From Bacteroidales bacterium (GTDB taxonomy: Bacteria > Bacteroidota > Bacteroidia > Bacteroidales > B18-G4), in assembly GCA_018400295.1 (NCBI GenBank), contig JAGYMZ010000013.1:1-63741 (forward strand): 63,741 bases of DNA. The letters run 5' to 3'. Below the pieces are notes generated by a model. That model was not told the DNA's origin. It did not search any database and saw only the letters and a list, made by a program, of their open reading frames with translations. Below are positions 35,366-45,710 of this stretch, piece by piece. The position numbers and the translations under genes are program-made. The first letter of the stretch is position 1, and each line of letters starts with the position of its first letter.

Positions 35366-37099
35366 ATGATTGACCCAAAAATTATCGACAAAGCAAAACA
35401 ATGGCTTGATGTTGGATTCGACGAAGAAACCCGTAAACAAGTCCGTGATTTAATGGAAAATGATCCTGCTGAGCTGACGGAATCATTTTACCGGGATCTT
35501 GAATTTGGCACCGGTGGCCTCCGGGGTATTATGGGCGTGGGAACCAACCGTATGAATAAATATACGGTTGGAATGGCAACCCAGGGATTGGCCAATTACC
35601 TGAAAAAGGAATTCAGTCATCTGAAACAGATCAGCGTGGCCATTGCCCATGATTCCAGGAACCGAAGCCGGGAATTTGCCAGAATTACCGCCGGTGTCTT
35701 TTCAGCCAACCGGATCAAAGTATATCTCTTTGACGATTTACGTCCGACACCTGAACTTTCATTCGCCATACGCCATTATAAATGCCAGAGTGGTGTGGTC
35801 ATCACAGCCTCCCACAATCCGAAAGAATATAATGGATACAAAGCCTATTGGGAAGACGGGGGTCAGCTTATTCCACCACACGACAAGAATGTTATGGCAG
35901 AAGTGGGAAAGATCACCTCCATCGGTGATGTTGCCTTCGACGGGGATGATTCACTGATCAGGGACATCGGCAGGGAAACCGATGAATTGTACCTGAAAGA
36001 GATCCACTCGCTATCGCTCTCCCGGGATATCATCACACGTCACAGTGAATCCAGGATCGTGTATACACCCCTGCATGGAACGGGGGCCCGCCTAATACCG
36101 GAATGTCTCCGGAAATTTGGGTTCACAAATGTATTCCTCGTGGAAGAGCAAGCGGTTCCGGACGGAAATTTTCCTACGGTCAAATCACCCAATCCTGAAG
36201 AGCATGCGGCCCTGGAAATGTCCCTTGCACTGGCGGATAAGATCAATGCAAACCTGGTCATGGCTACAGACCCGGATGCGGATCGTGTCGGGATCGCTGT
36301 GCGAAATCCCGGCAATGAGCTTGTATTGCTCGATGGAAATCAGACAGGTGCACTCCTGATCCATTACCTGCTTACAAAATGGAAAGAAAACAACAAGCTT
36401 ACCGGGAATGAATATATTGTAAAAACCATCGTAACCAGTGAGATACTGACAGAAATGGCACGCGCATTTGATGTCGGAATATATGATGTTCTCACCGGAT
36501 TTAAGTGGATTGCGGATATCATTAGAAAGAATGAGGGGAAAAAGACCTTCATTGCCGGGGGAGAAGAAAGCTACGGTTATATGATCGGGGATTTTGTCCG
36601 GGACAAAGACGCCGTGAGCGCATGTGCCCTGATCGCAGAAGCATCAGCATGGGCAGCCGGACAGAACAAAACACTGTACGATATTCTTCTGGACATTTAC
36701 CACAAATATGGCTATTATCAGGAAAAACTTATATCTGTGGTCAAAAAGGGCAGATCCGGATCAGAGGAGATCGCAAAACTCATGGGTGGATACCGGGAGT
36801 CCCCCCCATCAGTTATCAACAACAGTAACGTGGTGCGCATCAAAGATTATCAGAACAGCAAAGACAAGGACCTGGTAAAAGGGGCCACACGCCCAATTGA
36901 TCTTCCGGCATCCAATGTATTGCAATTCTTCCTGGAAGATGGAAGCAAGATTTCTGTAAGGCCTTCCGGCACAGAGCCAAAAATCAAATACTACTTCAGT
37001 GTAAATGCTGAATTGAAAGACAAAAAAGACGCCGGTAAAGTCAAAAATGCCCTGTCGGATCGTATAGCATCTATTATCCGGGACCTGGACCTGAATTAG
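35366..37099 (+). CDS. Phosphoglucomutase/phosphomannomutase (phospho-sugar mutase)
   Basis: A 577-residue alpha-D-phosphohexomutase. Ser149 in 'TASHNPKEYNGYK' is the phosphoserine, 'DPDADRVG' binds magnesium, 'GGEESYGYMIGDF' contacts the sugar, and 'RPSGTEPKIKYY' binds the phosphate. Length and sequence match the PgcA/PGM2-type branch. It interconverts glucose-1- and -6-phosphate (or mannose phosphates) and thus feeds UDP-glucose to the Ugd step upstream. The 3' end overlaps the convergent subtilase gene by four bases. Confidence 0.94.
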   Translation: MIDPKIIDKAKQWLDVGFDEETRKQVRDLMENDPAELTESFYRDLEFGTGGLRGIMGVGTNRMNKYTVGMATQGLANYLKKEFSHLKQISVAIAHDSRNRSREFARITAGVFSANRIKVYLFDDLRPTPELSFAIRHYKCQSGVVITASHNPKEYNGYKAYWEDGGQLIPPHDKNVMAEVGKITSIGDVAFDGDDSLIRDIGRETDELYLKEIHSLSLSRDIITRHSESRIVYTPLHGTGARLIPECLRKFGFTNVFLVEEQAVPDGNFPTVKSPNPEEHAALEMSLALADKINANLVMATDPDADRVGIAVRNPGNELVLLDGNQTGALLIHYLLTKWKENNKLTGNEYIVKTIVTSEILTEMARAFDVGIYDVLTGFKWIADIIRKNEGKKTFIAGGEESYGYMIGDFVRDKDAVSACALIAEASAWAAGQNKTLYDILLDIYHKYGYYQEKLISVVKKGRSGSEEIAKLMGGYRESPPSVINNSNVVRIKDYQNSKDKDLVKGATRPIDLPASNVLQFFLEDGSKISVRPSGTEPKIKYYFSVNAELKDKKDAGKVKNALSDRIASIIRDLDLN

Positions 37100-38775
37100 C
37101 GGGATTTTATCAGTTTCTTTGTGGCTACTGCATTCCCCGATGTAAGCCGAAGCACGTACACACCAGATCCAAGGACATCCAGGTGATCAATATGAATTAT
37201 GCCGTCTGCAATAGTTTTAAAATCCCTTTTCAGGACTACCCTTCCGGCCAGGTCCATGAGCTCGACCAAAGTTTCGCCTTGCACATAAACCGGCAGTTCG
37301 ATACGGATTTGACCACTAAACGGATTGGGTTGTACGGTCATTTGATCGCCAGGTTCGTTACGTTCATTTTCAAAAAATGTCAGGATGCTGTTCGCTTCCT
37401 GAAAGTCTGGTATGCCATACCCCAGGAAATCATCCGGATTGGCATGCTGTGATCCGCTTTGCTCAATTGCCGACAATACCGACATATTGTTCATCTCCGG
37501 ATTCGCTTGCCACAGGCAGGAAACCATACCAGCCATGATGGGCGATGAAAACGATGTTCCGCTACCATAGCCAAACCCCGACCCGCTGTATGGATCCGCA
37601 ATCCATGCCGCCTGTCCCTGAGCAACGACGTTGGGCTTGATCCGTCCATCATAGGTAGGCCCCCTGGAACTAAAACCGGCATAATTGCCCTGCGCATCCA
37701 CGGCCCCAATAGAGAATACACTGTCGCCATCGGCCGGGGCTCCGATATACAACCAGGAAGATCCGCCGGAGTTCCCGGCACTGTTCACTACGATCATGCC
37801 CCGGCTTGCAGCAATATCCGCTCCGATCGTAACCGGTGTGGTTTTTCCATCCATATCCTCATAGGTATGGCTCTGCGCAGGATCATCAAATTCGGTATAC
37901 CCAAGGGAAGAATTAATAATATCCGCACCCGCGCTGTCGGCATATTCGGCCGCACTGACCCAGTTGTATTCCTCGATGATGTATTCGGAACCGCCATCTT
38001 CCGAACGCAACAAAATATAATCCGCTTCCGGTGCGGTGCCTATGAGGTTCCCCGGGGAATAACCACCCATAGTTGACAACACCATGGTGCCATGAGGATG
38101 CTTGTCAAAGGTGACCTCCCCCCCGCTGACAAAATCATAGGTGCCCAGTATCTGACCATCGGTCCACAGCTTGTCAAAAACACCAAGACTGTTTACATTC
38201 ACAAAACCGGCATCCAGAACGGCAATGAGCATACCCTGGCCCTGGTAGCCCATATCGTGCAAAAGATCTCCCTTCAGCATATGGATCTGGTTATATGCAC
38301 CGCCGTAATCAAGCATCCGGCCATTTCCGTGGCCAGCCAATGCATTACTTGTCGCCGTTTCAAAAGTTTCATCATCAAAAAAAGGCTTGCCGCCACCTTT
38401 CTCCATAACGCGTAGCGATGATTGCCGGATGTTGGAAACGTAGGGCAAGTCATTTATGATATCAATTTTCGCGGGGTCACCGGTTTCAATGGTTATCCCG
38501 TTTAACCATTTGGTCGGATTAAGAAGGGTAACGCCAACCTCCCGGACACCCTGAATGTATTGGGGGTTTACTGGCAAATCTTTACTGTCGATCGTGATGC
38601 CCTGCTGATTCCTTCGATCAATCGAACGCGGCGAAAGAAATTCTTCGGGATTACTTGTTGAATACGGAGAATTGTCTTTATCCGTAAAAGCAACAAAATA
38701 TTTTTGCGGGGCGATCTGGGCAAAGGAAAACTGAACAATCAGCAAAACAACAAGCGAAAAGATGATTTTTTTCAT
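37096..38775 (-). CDS. T9SS-sorted S8 family serine protease (subtilase)
   Basis: A 559-residue secreted protease. After a signal peptide (to about residue 20, 'FSFAQ') and a propeptide-like region, the catalytic triad is readable: Asp in 'IAVLDAGF', His in 'KHPHGTMVL', Ser in 'GSGTSFSSPIMAG'. Asn in 'VVNSAGNSGG' forms the oxyanion hole. The last 75 residues form a type A sorting domain ('VQPNPFSGQIRIELP', 'MDLAGRVVLKR', 'GSGVYVLRL', basic tail 'KKLIKSR'). It should therefore act outside the cell or on its surface. It is monocistronic and converges on the mutase gene. Confidence 0.94.
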   Translation of the reverse strand: MKKIIFSLVVLLIVQFSFAQIAPQKYFVAFTDKDNSPYSTSNPEEFLSPRSIDRRNQQGITIDSKDLPVNPQYIQGVREVGVTLLNPTKWLNGITIETGDPAKIDIINDLPYVSNIRQSSLRVMEKGGGKPFFDDETFETATSNALAGHGNGRMLDYGGAYNQIHMLKGDLLHDMGYQGQGMLIAVLDAGFVNVNSLGVFDKLWTDGQILGTYDFVSGGEVTFDKHPHGTMVLSTMGGYSPGNLIGTAPEADYILLRSEDGGSEYIIEEYNWVSAAEYADSAGADIINSSLGYTEFDDPAQSHTYEDMDGKTTPVTIGADIAASRGMIVVNSAGNSGGSSWLYIGAPADGDSVFSIGAVDAQGNYAGFSSRGPTYDGRIKPNVVAQGQAAWIADPYSGSGFGYGSGTSFSSPIMAGMVSCLWQANPEMNNMSVLSAIEQSGSQHANPDDFLGYGIPDFQEANSILTFFENERNEPGDQMTVQPNPFSGQIRIELPVYVQGETLVELMDLAGRVVLKRDFKTIADGIIHIDHLDVLGSGVYVLRLTSGNAVATKKLIKSR

Positions 38776-38921
38776 TTTTAAGGAATGTTATGGGTTCTAA
38801 GCAAGTAAACATTAGTAGTTTAAAATTGTTGCGGGCAAAGGGTAAATATAGGAAAATTGTGCCGGAGGCAAAGAATTATTAAAGAATTATTGATGATCTG
38901 AAAAAAAAATGCAAGGTTTTC
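38776..38921. other. Divergent upstream region of subtilase and small RNA
   Basis: AT-rich region upstream of the leftward subtilase gene. TATATTTA-like sequence is present on the minus strand but does not fully match the -7 consensus. No gene is seen. The small RNA promoter starts at 38922. Confidence 0.4.
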
Positions 38922-38953
38922 TTGACAATGTGTTAATTAATTCCGTATATTTG
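38922..38953 (+). promoter_or_regulatory. Promoter of candidate small RNA
   Basis: TTG at 38922-38924 and TATATTTG at 38946-38953 (followed by C) are 21 bases apart, close to the Bacteroidota consensus. There is no open reading frame directly downstream before the terminator at 38991. Confidence 0.65.
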
Positions 38954-38958
38954 CTTTG

Positions 38959-39028
38959 GCTTTTTGATTAAGTTATAAGATTTGGTTTTAGGTCGTGCGT
39001 TCCCTCCTCTCTAGCACGGCCTTTTTTT
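38959..39028 (+). ncRNA. Candidate small RNA (about 70 nt) or attenuator leader
   Basis: A promoter ending at 38953 and an intrinsic terminator ending at 39028 define a transcript of about 70 bases without a start-to-stop frame. Its 5' part is U/A-rich and the 3' hairpin has a pyrimidine-rich 15-base loop (38999-39013) containing CCUCC, complementary to Shine-Dalgarno sequences. It could be a free trans-acting RNA, or a leader whose terminator controls the decarboxylase gene at 39123. I do not recognise a known family. Confidence 0.55.
38991..39028 (+). terminator. Intrinsic terminator of the small RNA
   Basis: GGTCGTGC (38991-38998) pairs with GCACGGCC (39014-39021) with one G-T pair and is followed by seven T residues (39022-39028). 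Confidence 0.88.
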
Positions 39029-39122
39029 ATGTCCCTGATGAAAAATCACCGCCCTTTATATTCTCTCCAAAAACGCATTCATTCATTTGCCATACTTTTA
39101 ACATACCATCAAATATTTGCTT

Positions 39123-41426
39123 ATGAAAATCGACAAACATCAATGGCCCGTATTGATTATTTCCGGGCAGATCGGACAGGATAATGATGCAGGACACCGA
39201 CTGGACCAGTTAATGGAAGAACTTCGGGATGCACAGGAATGTTCAACCCTTAAATCCTTTTCCTATGAAGATGGCATTGAGATCTTCCGAAGCCGCAGTG
39301 ACCTGGGTGCGGTTGTGGTTGACTGGAATATTCCGGAAGAGCATACAAGTGAAAAGATGACTGCAGAAGAATTCATTCATTCTGCAAACAAAAGAAATCC
39401 CGACATACCACTTTTATTGTTAACCGACAGGACCTGGGCCAACCAGGTTCCGACCGATTCCCTGAAAAAGGCCAGTGGATTCCTCTGGATCCTTTCCGAT
39501 ACGATACAATTTTTGGCCGGCCGGGTTGAAATGCATGTAATGAGTTATTTACAAAAACTTCATCCTGCATTTCTTTCCAAATTAATTAAATATGCACAGC
39601 AATACAAATATGCATGGCATACGCCAGGGCATATGGGCGGCGAAGGGTTCCTGCGCAGTCCGGCCGGGGAAGCCTTGTATAAATTTTTTGGCGAAAATGT
39701 TTTCCGTGCCGATCTTTCCATTTCCGTTCCCGAACTGGGCTCTCTGCTTGACCACAATGGACCCGTCGGAGATTCTGAAAAATTTGCGGCCCGGACTTTT
39801 GGGGCAGATCAGACGTATTATGTCCTGAACGGCACATCCAATTGTAATCAGATCATTTGGCATAGCCAGGTTCTGCGCGATGATATTGCTTTTGTGGATC
39901 GTAACTGCCACAAATCACTCAACTATGCCATGGTCATTACAGAAGCCTATCCGATCTACATGGTCCCCAGGAGAAATCGATTGGGCATCATCGGACCCGT
40001 CAGACTTTCGGAATTCACCAAAAAATCCATTCAAAATAAAGTACATTCCCTGTCGCTCATACCCGGAAGATTAAAAAACGCCAGACCGGTGATGTCGGCA
40101 CTGACAAACTCAACCTATGACGGCATATGTTATAATGTTGCCATGATCAAAAATGAATTAATGCAGAATGTGGAAAATTTGCATTTTGACGAAGCCTGGT
40201 ATGCCTATGCCCGCTTTCATCCAATGTATAAACATCGATTTGGCATGACGGATCAGGAAATGCATAAGGACCATCCCCCCGTTTTCGTATCCCAGTCAAC
40301 ACATAAATTACTCACTGCATTTTCTCAATCCTCCATGCTGCATATTAAAAATGGCGGTTCGAAAAATATCGTTCCGGATGAATTCAATGAATCATACATG
40401 ATGCATGGCTCAACTTCCCCGCAATACAGTATGATCGCTTCCCTTGACGTGGCAACAAAAATGATGTCCGACCAGGGAGAACAACTGATGCATGACATCA
40501 TCTTTGAGGCTATCCAACTCAGAAAGAAGGTGGTAAGTATACGGAAAGAATATATAGCCCAGGATCCGAACGCATGGTTCTTTGATATGTGGCAACCCCA
40601 AAAAGTCATTATCGATAACAGGTCCGTGGATTTTGAAGATGCGGATACAGAATTTCTGGCAACTGATCCCGGCGCCTGGGTTATGAGCAAGGACCATAAC
40701 TGGCACGGATTTGAAGACATCGAAGACAATTATGCCATGCTTGATCCCATTAAGTTGACTTTCACCACTCCGGGCATAGATGCAAACGGACAAATGCAGG
40801 AAAGGGGAATACCCGCCGTTGTGGTCACGAATTTTTTGACACAGCAGGGCATTGTATGCGAAAAATCGGACCATTACTCCTGGCTTATGCTGAACTCACT
40901 GGGTACTACAAGGGGGAAGCAGGGCACGCTCCTGTCTGAATTGCTACATTTTAAAGATCTTTATGATGCAAACAGGCCATTGCGGGATATCTTCCCGGAT
41001 CTGGTAAAAAATTATCCGGACAACTATTCTGCAAAAGGACTTAAGGATCATTGCCAGGATATGCACATATATATTAAGGAACATAACATCCTGGAAAAAA
41101 TGCAGGAAGCTTTCCAGATCATTCCAGAACAGGCAATGAAACCGGCAAATGCCTATCACCACGTAGTTAAAAACAATGTTGAATACGTAGAACTGGCAAA
41201 TATGATGGGCCGCATACCTGCGGTCATGATCGTTCCTTACCCTCCGGGAATACCCGTCATGATGGGTGGTGAGATCATGAACAACAGATCCCGGTCCATT
41301 CATGAATACCTGCAGCTGAGACAGGATTTTGAAAATTCTTTCCCCGGTTATGAAAGTGATATTCACGGTGTGGAAAGAAACCGCCGGAATGGTTTCAAGT
41401 ATTTCAAAACCTTATGCATTAAGTAG
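39123..41426 (+). CDS. Orn/Lys/Arg decarboxylase, PLP-dependent
   Basis: A 767-residue protein of the large fold-type I basic amino acid decarboxylases (AdiA, CadA, SpeC relatives). An N-terminal receiver-like wing domain (about 1-150) is followed by the catalytic core, with '[13 protein letters not shown]', '[11 protein letters not shown]', '[14 protein letters not shown]' and the PLP lysine in '[14 protein letters not shown]' (Lys395). The C-terminal domain has '[13 protein letters not shown]'. Length best matches biodegradative arginine or lysine enzymes, but the substrate cannot be settled by eye. It makes a polyamine precursor or consumes protons. The start is the third codon of an 'MLM' run. 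A small RNA or attenuator sits directly upstream. Confidence 0.92.
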   Translation: MKIDKHQWPVLIISGQIGQDNDAGHRLDQLMEELRDAQECSTLKSFSYEDGIEIFRSRSDLGAVVVDWNIPEEHTSEKMTAEEFIHSANKRNPDIPLLLLTDRTWANQVPTDSLKKASGFLWILSDTIQFLAGRVEMHVMSYLQKLHPAFLSKLIKYAQQYKYAWHTPGHMGGEGFLRSPAGEALYKFFGENVFRADLSISVPELGSLLDHNGPVGDSEKFAARTFGADQTYYVLNGTSNCNQIIWHSQVLRDDIAFVDRNCHKSLNYAMVITEAYPIYMVPRRNRLGIIGPVRLSEFTKKSIQNKVHSLSLIPGRLKNARPVMSALTNSTYDGICYNVAMIKNELMQNVENLHFDEAWYAYARFHPMYKHRFGMTDQEMHKDHPPVFVSQSTHKLLTAFSQSSMLHIKNGGSKNIVPDEFNESYMMHGSTSPQYSMIASLDVATKMMSDQGEQLMHDIIFEAIQLRKKVVSIRKEYIAQDPNAWFFDMWQPQKVIIDNRSVDFEDADTEFLATDPGAWVMSKDHNWHGFEDIEDNYAMLDPIKLTFTTPGIDANGQMQERGIPAVVVTNFLTQQGIVCEKSDHYSWLMLNSLGTTRGKQGTLLSELLHFKDLYDANRPLRDIFPDLVKNYPDNYSAKGLKDHCQDMHIYIKEHNILEKMQEAFQIIPEQAMKPANAYHHVVKNNVEYVELANMMGRIPAVMIVPYPPGIPVMMGGEIMNNRSRSIHEYLQLRQDFENSFPGYESDIHGVERNRRNGFKYFKTLCIK

Positions 41427-41501
41427 CAGGCCCTCCACAACATTGTCCGGAAGCCTGACATATGCCCGGATGGACAGTGAGGGACAGGATCATATTTTTT
41501 A

Positions 41502-41509
41502 TAATTTTG
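41502..41509 (+). promoter_or_regulatory. Putative -7 element of trmD
   Basis: TAATTTTG followed by C matches TAnnTTTG and ends only five bases before the trmD ATG. Transcription would begin at or next to the start codon, giving a nearly leaderless mRNA. Confidence 0.5.
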
Positions 41510-41514
41510 CCCGA

Positions 41515-42207
41515 ATGAGAATAGATATCATCACCATATTTCCGGAAATGTTCCTGGGGCCGTTTTCCCATTCAATCATCAAAAGGGCCATTGAAAAGAA
41601 ACATCTTGAAATTCACCTTCATAACCTTAGGGACTACTCCACCAATAAGCATAAAAGTGTGGATGATTACCCCTTCGGAGGTGGTGCCGGGATGGTCATG
41701 ATGATCGAACCCATAGCCAACTGCATTGATGCACTGACCGGAAGCACAGATTACGATGAGATCATTTATCTCAGTCCTGACGGCCGGATTTTGGACCAAA
41801 ACCTGTCCAATATGCTTTCCCTGAAAGAGAACCTTATTCTCTTATGTGGCCATTACAAAGGCATCGATGAACGTGTACGGGAAAATTTCGTAACGATGGA
41901 AATTTCCATCGGGGATTACGTTATCTCCGGTGGAGAACTTGCAGCCGCCGTTTTGACAGATTCTGTCGCCAGACTTATACCCGGAGTTCTCGGTAACGAA
42001 ACCTCGGCGCTGTCGGATTCTTTTCAGGACAAATTACTGGCGCCCCCAGTGTATACCCGTCCAAGAAATTTTCTGGGGATGAAAGTGCCGGAAATCCTTC
42101 TGTCAGGGAATGACCGGGCAATAGAACTATGGAGAATGGAAAAGGCCCTGCAAAGAACAAAAGATCGCAGGCCGGGCCTGTTATCCTCAGAAAACGAGCA
42201 GGAATAA
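41515..42207 (+). CDS. trmD: tRNA (guanine-N1)-methyltransferase
   Basis: A 230-residue SPOUT methyltransferase that makes m1G37 in tRNAs reading CNN and some GNN codons, which prevents frameshifting. '[13 protein letters not shown]' at the start, '[17 protein letters not shown]', '[13 protein letters not shown]' and '[18 protein letters not shown]' (knot region) are the family motifs. The frame is open further upstream, but this ATG gives the conserved N-terminus. It is followed by rplS, as in many bacteria where trmD-rplS are neighbours. Confidence 0.97.
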   Translation: MRIDIITIFPEMFLGPFSHSIIKRAIEKKHLEIHLHNLRDYSTNKHKSVDDYPFGGGAGMVMMIEPIANCIDALTGSTDYDEIIYLSPDGRILDQNLSNMLSLKENLILLCGHYKGIDERVRENFVTMEISIGDYVISGGELAAAVLTDSVARLIPGVLGNETSALSDSFQDKLLAPPVYTRPRNFLGMKVPEILLSGNDRAIELWRMEKALQRTKDRRPGLLSSENEQE

Positions 42208-42242
42208 TGTCATATTTTTTTTCATAGTTAAAAATAAACGCG

Positions 42243-42250
42243 TATATTTG
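42243..42250 (+). promoter_or_regulatory. Putative -7 element of rplS
   Basis: TATATTTG followed by C matches the consensus and lies 37 bases before the rplS ATG, so rplS may be transcribed on its own as well as from trmD. AAGGA lies close before the ATG. Confidence 0.55.
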
Positions 42251-42287
42251 CAGCCATTTTTAAGGAATCCTATAAACATAAGGAACC

Positions 42288-42641
42288 ATGGGCAAGAAAG
42301 ATATCATGCAATTCCTGGAAGACCAGGCCGAAATAAAAAACCATCCGGACTTCAAGGCCGGTGACACCATAACCGTTCAATATAAAATCCGTGAAGGCAA
42401 TAAGGAAAGGATCCAGAACTTTACCGGCGTTGTGATCCAGAAAAAAGGCAGCGGATCAACCGAAACTTTTACCCTTCGCAAAATGTCAAGCGGCATCGGC
42501 ATTGAAAGGATCTTCCCCATGACCTCACCCTTTATCGAAAACATCAAAGTCAACAAACACGGCATGGTCCGCAGGGCCAGAATATATTACTTCCGGGGAT
42601 TGACCGGTAAAAAAGCCCGGATCAAAGAACGCAGAATGTAA
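42288..42641 (+). CDS. rplS: 50S ribosomal protein L19
   Basis: A 117-residue ribosomal protein of the large subunit at the 30S-50S interface. '[26 protein letters not shown]' at 25-50, '[19 protein letters not shown]' and the C-terminal '[20 protein letters not shown]' are typical. It lies 80 bases after trmD and is followed by a strong terminator. Confidence 0.98.
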   Translation: MGKKDIMQFLEDQAEIKNHPDFKAGDTITVQYKIREGNKERIQNFTGVVIQKKGSGSTETFTLRKMSSGIGIERIFPMTSPFIENIKVNKHGMVRRARIYYFRGLTGKKARIKERRM

Positions 42642-42662
42642 ACAACATGCCGAATAATTCTA

Positions 42663-42693
42663 AAAATCCCGGATAAAAACCGGGATTTTTTTT
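42663..42693 (+). terminator. Intrinsic terminator after rplS
   Basis: AAAATCCCGG (42663-42672) pairs with CCGGGATTTT (42680-42689) around a seven-base loop, with the T-run continuing to 42693. Confidence 0.93.
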
Positions 42694-42743
42694 GATCTTT
42701 TTGTATTTTCACTGCTTCCAATTATATTCTATAATTCAGCCAC

Positions 42744-44732
42744 ATGGAATATACGTTGCTTAATGAGATCGTCCTGATATTGGGGGTTTCTGTGGTGGTC
42801 CTGTTTATTTTTAACAAATTCCGCATCCCCTCCCTGCTGGGTTTTTTACTGACCGGATTGCTGATTGGCCCCAACGGTTTTCAACTCATCCAAAGCATAC
42901 ATGAGGTTGAGGTCCTGGCCGAAGTTGGCGTAATTCTCCTGCTCTTCACGATCGGGATTGAATTTTCCCTGGAAAACATTGTCAAAATTGGCCGCACAAT
43001 TCTTTTGGGCGGCACGTTCCAGGTCATCACGACCATCCTGGCCGTTGGTGCCATTGCCGCATACATTGGCAATTCATTGAATGAATCCATATTTATCGGT
43101 TTTTTGATCGCCCTGAGTTCTACCGCCATTGTAATGAAGTTGATCCAGGAAAAGGGCGAGATATACACCCCTCAGGGGAGAACATCACTGGCGATTCTAA
43201 TATTCCAGGATATTATTATTGTACCGATGATGCTGATAACCCCCATGTTAGCCGGGAAAAGCAATGGCATGGATCAGTCCTGGCTGCTGATCACCGGAAA
43301 ATTTTTAGCCGTAGCCATCATGGTTGTGATCGGATCCAAATACCTGATCCCTAAGATCCTTTATCAAATAACGAAAACAAAAAGCCGGGAATTGTTTCTC
43401 CTGAGCATCATTGTAATCGCTTTTGCCGTTGCTTTTTTAACATATTCCATTGGCTTATCCCTGGCACTGGGGGCTTTCCTCGCCGGCCTGATGATCTCAG
43501 AATCCAAATACAGCCAGCATGCCATGGGGAATATCCTTCCTTTCCTGGATGTGTTCACGAGTTTTTTCTTTGTCTCCATAGGGATGCTCATGGATATAAA
43601 CTTTTTCCTGGCAAATCCCGTCAAAATATTGCTTTTTACCACGATCGTTCTCTCCGTTAAAACTTTCCTGGCCGGAACCACTTCTTTCATTTTGGGGTTC
43701 CCGCTAAGGACCTGCGTGATCGTTGGGTTCACACTCAGCCAGGTTGGTGAATTTTCATTTATTCTGTCCCGGATCGGGATCCATGAAGGGCTTCTTTCGA
43801 ACGATAATTATCAGTTGTTTCTGAACGTTTCAGTACTCAGCATGGCAGCAACGCCTTTTTTGGTCAACCTCTCCCCTTCGCTGGCGGATCTGTTGATGAA
43901 ACTTCCCCTCCCTTCAAAGATCAAAAATGGTTTATACCCAAAACCGGAAAGCACCATAGGAAAAATAAAAGACCACCTGATCATTGTCGGTTACGGGATC
44001 AATGGTAAAAACGTTGCCAAGGCAGCCAGGTATGCCAACATATCACATGTGATCATTGAAATGAACCCGGATACTGTCCGCAAGGAAATGGAAAAAGGCG
44101 AGATCATTCATTTCGGGGATGCGACCCAACCGGAGGTACTGAAGCATGCGAACATTAAAGAAGCCATGGTGCTTGTTGTTACCATTCCCGGCTCCGCCGA
44201 TACAAAAAGGATATTATCCACGGCCAGGAGAATGAACCCGCATTTGCATATTATCATACGTACCCGGTTTATCGAAGATGTAAAGGAACTATATCAACAG
44301 GGCGCCGATGAGGTCATCCCGGAAGAATTCGAAACCTCCGTGGAAATTTTTACACGGGTCCTGGCCAAGTATCTTGTTCCTTATAACGAGATTGAAAAAC
44401 TGGTAGCAAGATTGCGGGCGGATGGCTACGAAATGTTCCGTGACCTTTCCATTGAAAATAAAAACTTTACCCCTTTGAGCGTTCGCATACCGAATGCAGA
44501 GATCAACAGCATCCATGTATGCAAAGGGTCCCCCATCGAAGGGAAAACAATTGGAAAAGCCGGACTTCCCGGAAAATGGAAACGCAAATTATTGGCGGTG
44601 TCGCGTGGGAATAAAACATTCAACAATCCCGGAAATCATTTCAGCATCCGGGAAAATGATGTGTTCTTTTTCCTGCTGCCGTCATCCGAACTGATGGAAC
44701 TCCATTCGTATTTTGGACAAAAAGAGGATTGA
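42744..44732 (+). CDS. Monovalent cation:proton antiporter (CPA2, KefB/KefC type)
   Basis: A 662-residue inner-membrane protein. About twelve to thirteen helices make up the Na+/H+ exchanger domain (1-390). Then come a TrkA-N/RCK nucleotide-binding domain ('LIIVGYGINGKNVAKAARY', about 413-431) and a TrkA-C domain (about 575-655). This is the layout of glutathione-gated or nucleotide-gated K+ efflux systems; 'GEIYTPQGRTSLAILIFQDI' matches the family. It is separated from rplS by a terminator, so it is probably expressed on its own. Confidence 0.92.
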   Translation: MEYTLLNEIVLILGVSVVVLFIFNKFRIPSLLGFLLTGLLIGPNGFQLIQSIHEVEVLAEVGVILLLFTIGIEFSLENIVKIGRTILLGGTFQVITTILAVGAIAAYIGNSLNESIFIGFLIALSSTAIVMKLIQEKGEIYTPQGRTSLAILIFQDIIIVPMMLITPMLAGKSNGMDQSWLLITGKFLAVAIMVVIGSKYLIPKILYQITKTKSRELFLLSIIVIAFAVAFLTYSIGLSLALGAFLAGLMISESKYSQHAMGNILPFLDVFTSFFFVSIGMLMDINFFLANPVKILLFTTIVLSVKTFLAGTTSFILGFPLRTCVIVGFTLSQVGEFSFILSRIGIHEGLLSNDNYQLFLNVSVLSMAATPFLVNLSPSLADLLMKLPLPSKIKNGLYPKPESTIGKIKDHLIIVGYGINGKNVAKAARYANISHVIIEMNPDTVRKEMEKGEIIHFGDATQPEVLKHANIKEAMVLVVTIPGSADTKRILSTARRMNPHLHIIIRTRFIEDVKELYQQGADEVIPEEFETSVEIFTRVLAKYLVPYNEIEKLVARLRADGYEMFRDLSIENKNFTPLSVRIPNAEINSIHVCKGSPIEGKTIGKAGLPGKWKRKLLAVSRGNKTFNNPGNHFSIRENDVFFFLLPSSELMELHSYFGQKED

Positions 44733-44756
44733 CCGGCACAACCTGAATCCATTACT

Positions 44757-45536
44757 TCACACAATTTGTTGATCTTTCCGCTGGCGCACCAGCTCAAACA
44801 TGATGATGCCCGCAGCCACAGAAACATTCAACGATGCAATGTCTCCTTTAACCGCTATCCGGGCCTTATGATCAAGAATGGGAAGCAGCCCGCCGGAAAT
44901 GCCGTCCGCTTCCGACCCCATTACAATAGCCGTCGGCATAACATAATCAACACCGGTGTATCCAACGTTCCCTTTTTCGGTGGCCCCGACAATCTGCAAG
45001 CCACTTCCTTTCAGAAATTGCAGGCTTTCATCCAGGTTGCCGGAGCGGCAGATGCGCACACGGTTAAGCGCTCCGGCAGATGTTTTCATGGCATCCTCAC
45101 TGATCATCGCAGAACCACGGAAAGGCAACAGGATTGCGTGCACACCGGCACATTCGGCTGTCCTGACAATGGCACCCATATTCCTTACATCCGTAATCCG
45201 GTCAAGTACAAGAATAAACGGCAACTCCCCGGCTTCATAAACGGCCGGCAAAACATGCTCTATAGAATCATAGGTTATGCTGGACAAAAACGCAACCACA
45301 CCCTGATGGTTCTTGCTTGTGATCCGGTTCAATTTCTCCACCGGCACATACTGTACCGGTATGCCCTGATTCCTGAGCAGGGTCCTGAGATCTCCCATGA
45401 GCGCTCCCTTTGACCCTTTGCGCATCAAGACTTTTTCAATATCCCGCCCCGATTCCACGGCTTCGATCACCGGCCTTATACCAAATATCCTTTCTGATTT
45501 TTTCACGATGCTGCGCTTTTTGTCATAAATATACAT
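44757..45536 (-). CDS. rlmB: 23S rRNA (guanosine-2'-O)-methyltransferase, TrmH family (RlmB-like)
   Basis: A 259-residue SPOUT enzyme. The N-terminal L30e-like substrate domain starts at 'IFGIRPVIEAVESGRDIEKV'; the catalytic knot has 'DRITDVRNMGAIVRTAECAG', 'IVMGSEADGIS' and 'VKGDIASLNVSVAAGI'. RlmB methylates G2251 of 23S rRNA in the peptidyl-transferase loop. The ATG at 45536 was chosen; another five codons upstream is possible. It converges on the antiporter gene. Confidence 0.92.
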   Translation of the reverse strand: MYIYDKKRSIVKKSERIFGIRPVIEAVESGRDIEKVLMRKGSKGALMGDLRTLLRNQGIPVQYVPVEKLNRITSKNHQGVVAFLSSITYDSIEHVLPAVYEAGELPFILVLDRITDVRNMGAIVRTAECAGVHAILLPFRGSAMISEDAMKTSAGALNRVRICRSGNLDESLQFLKGSGLQIVGATEKGNVGYTGVDYVMPTAIVMGSEADGISGGLLPILDHKARIAVKGDIASLNVSVAAGIIMFELVRQRKDQQIV

Positions 45537-45710
45537 AATCCACAAATGCAACCATCAATAATTTTTCTCTGTCTGCAATGCATAACATCATAAATCAAGT
45601 TTTGGACCAATCATTACCCGGAATTAAAAATCCGCTTTCCGGAATTTGCTCTTTTTGCCCTGAGTTCAAAGCTTGATTTTTTTTATCTTCGCTGTAAAAT
45701 TCGACATACT

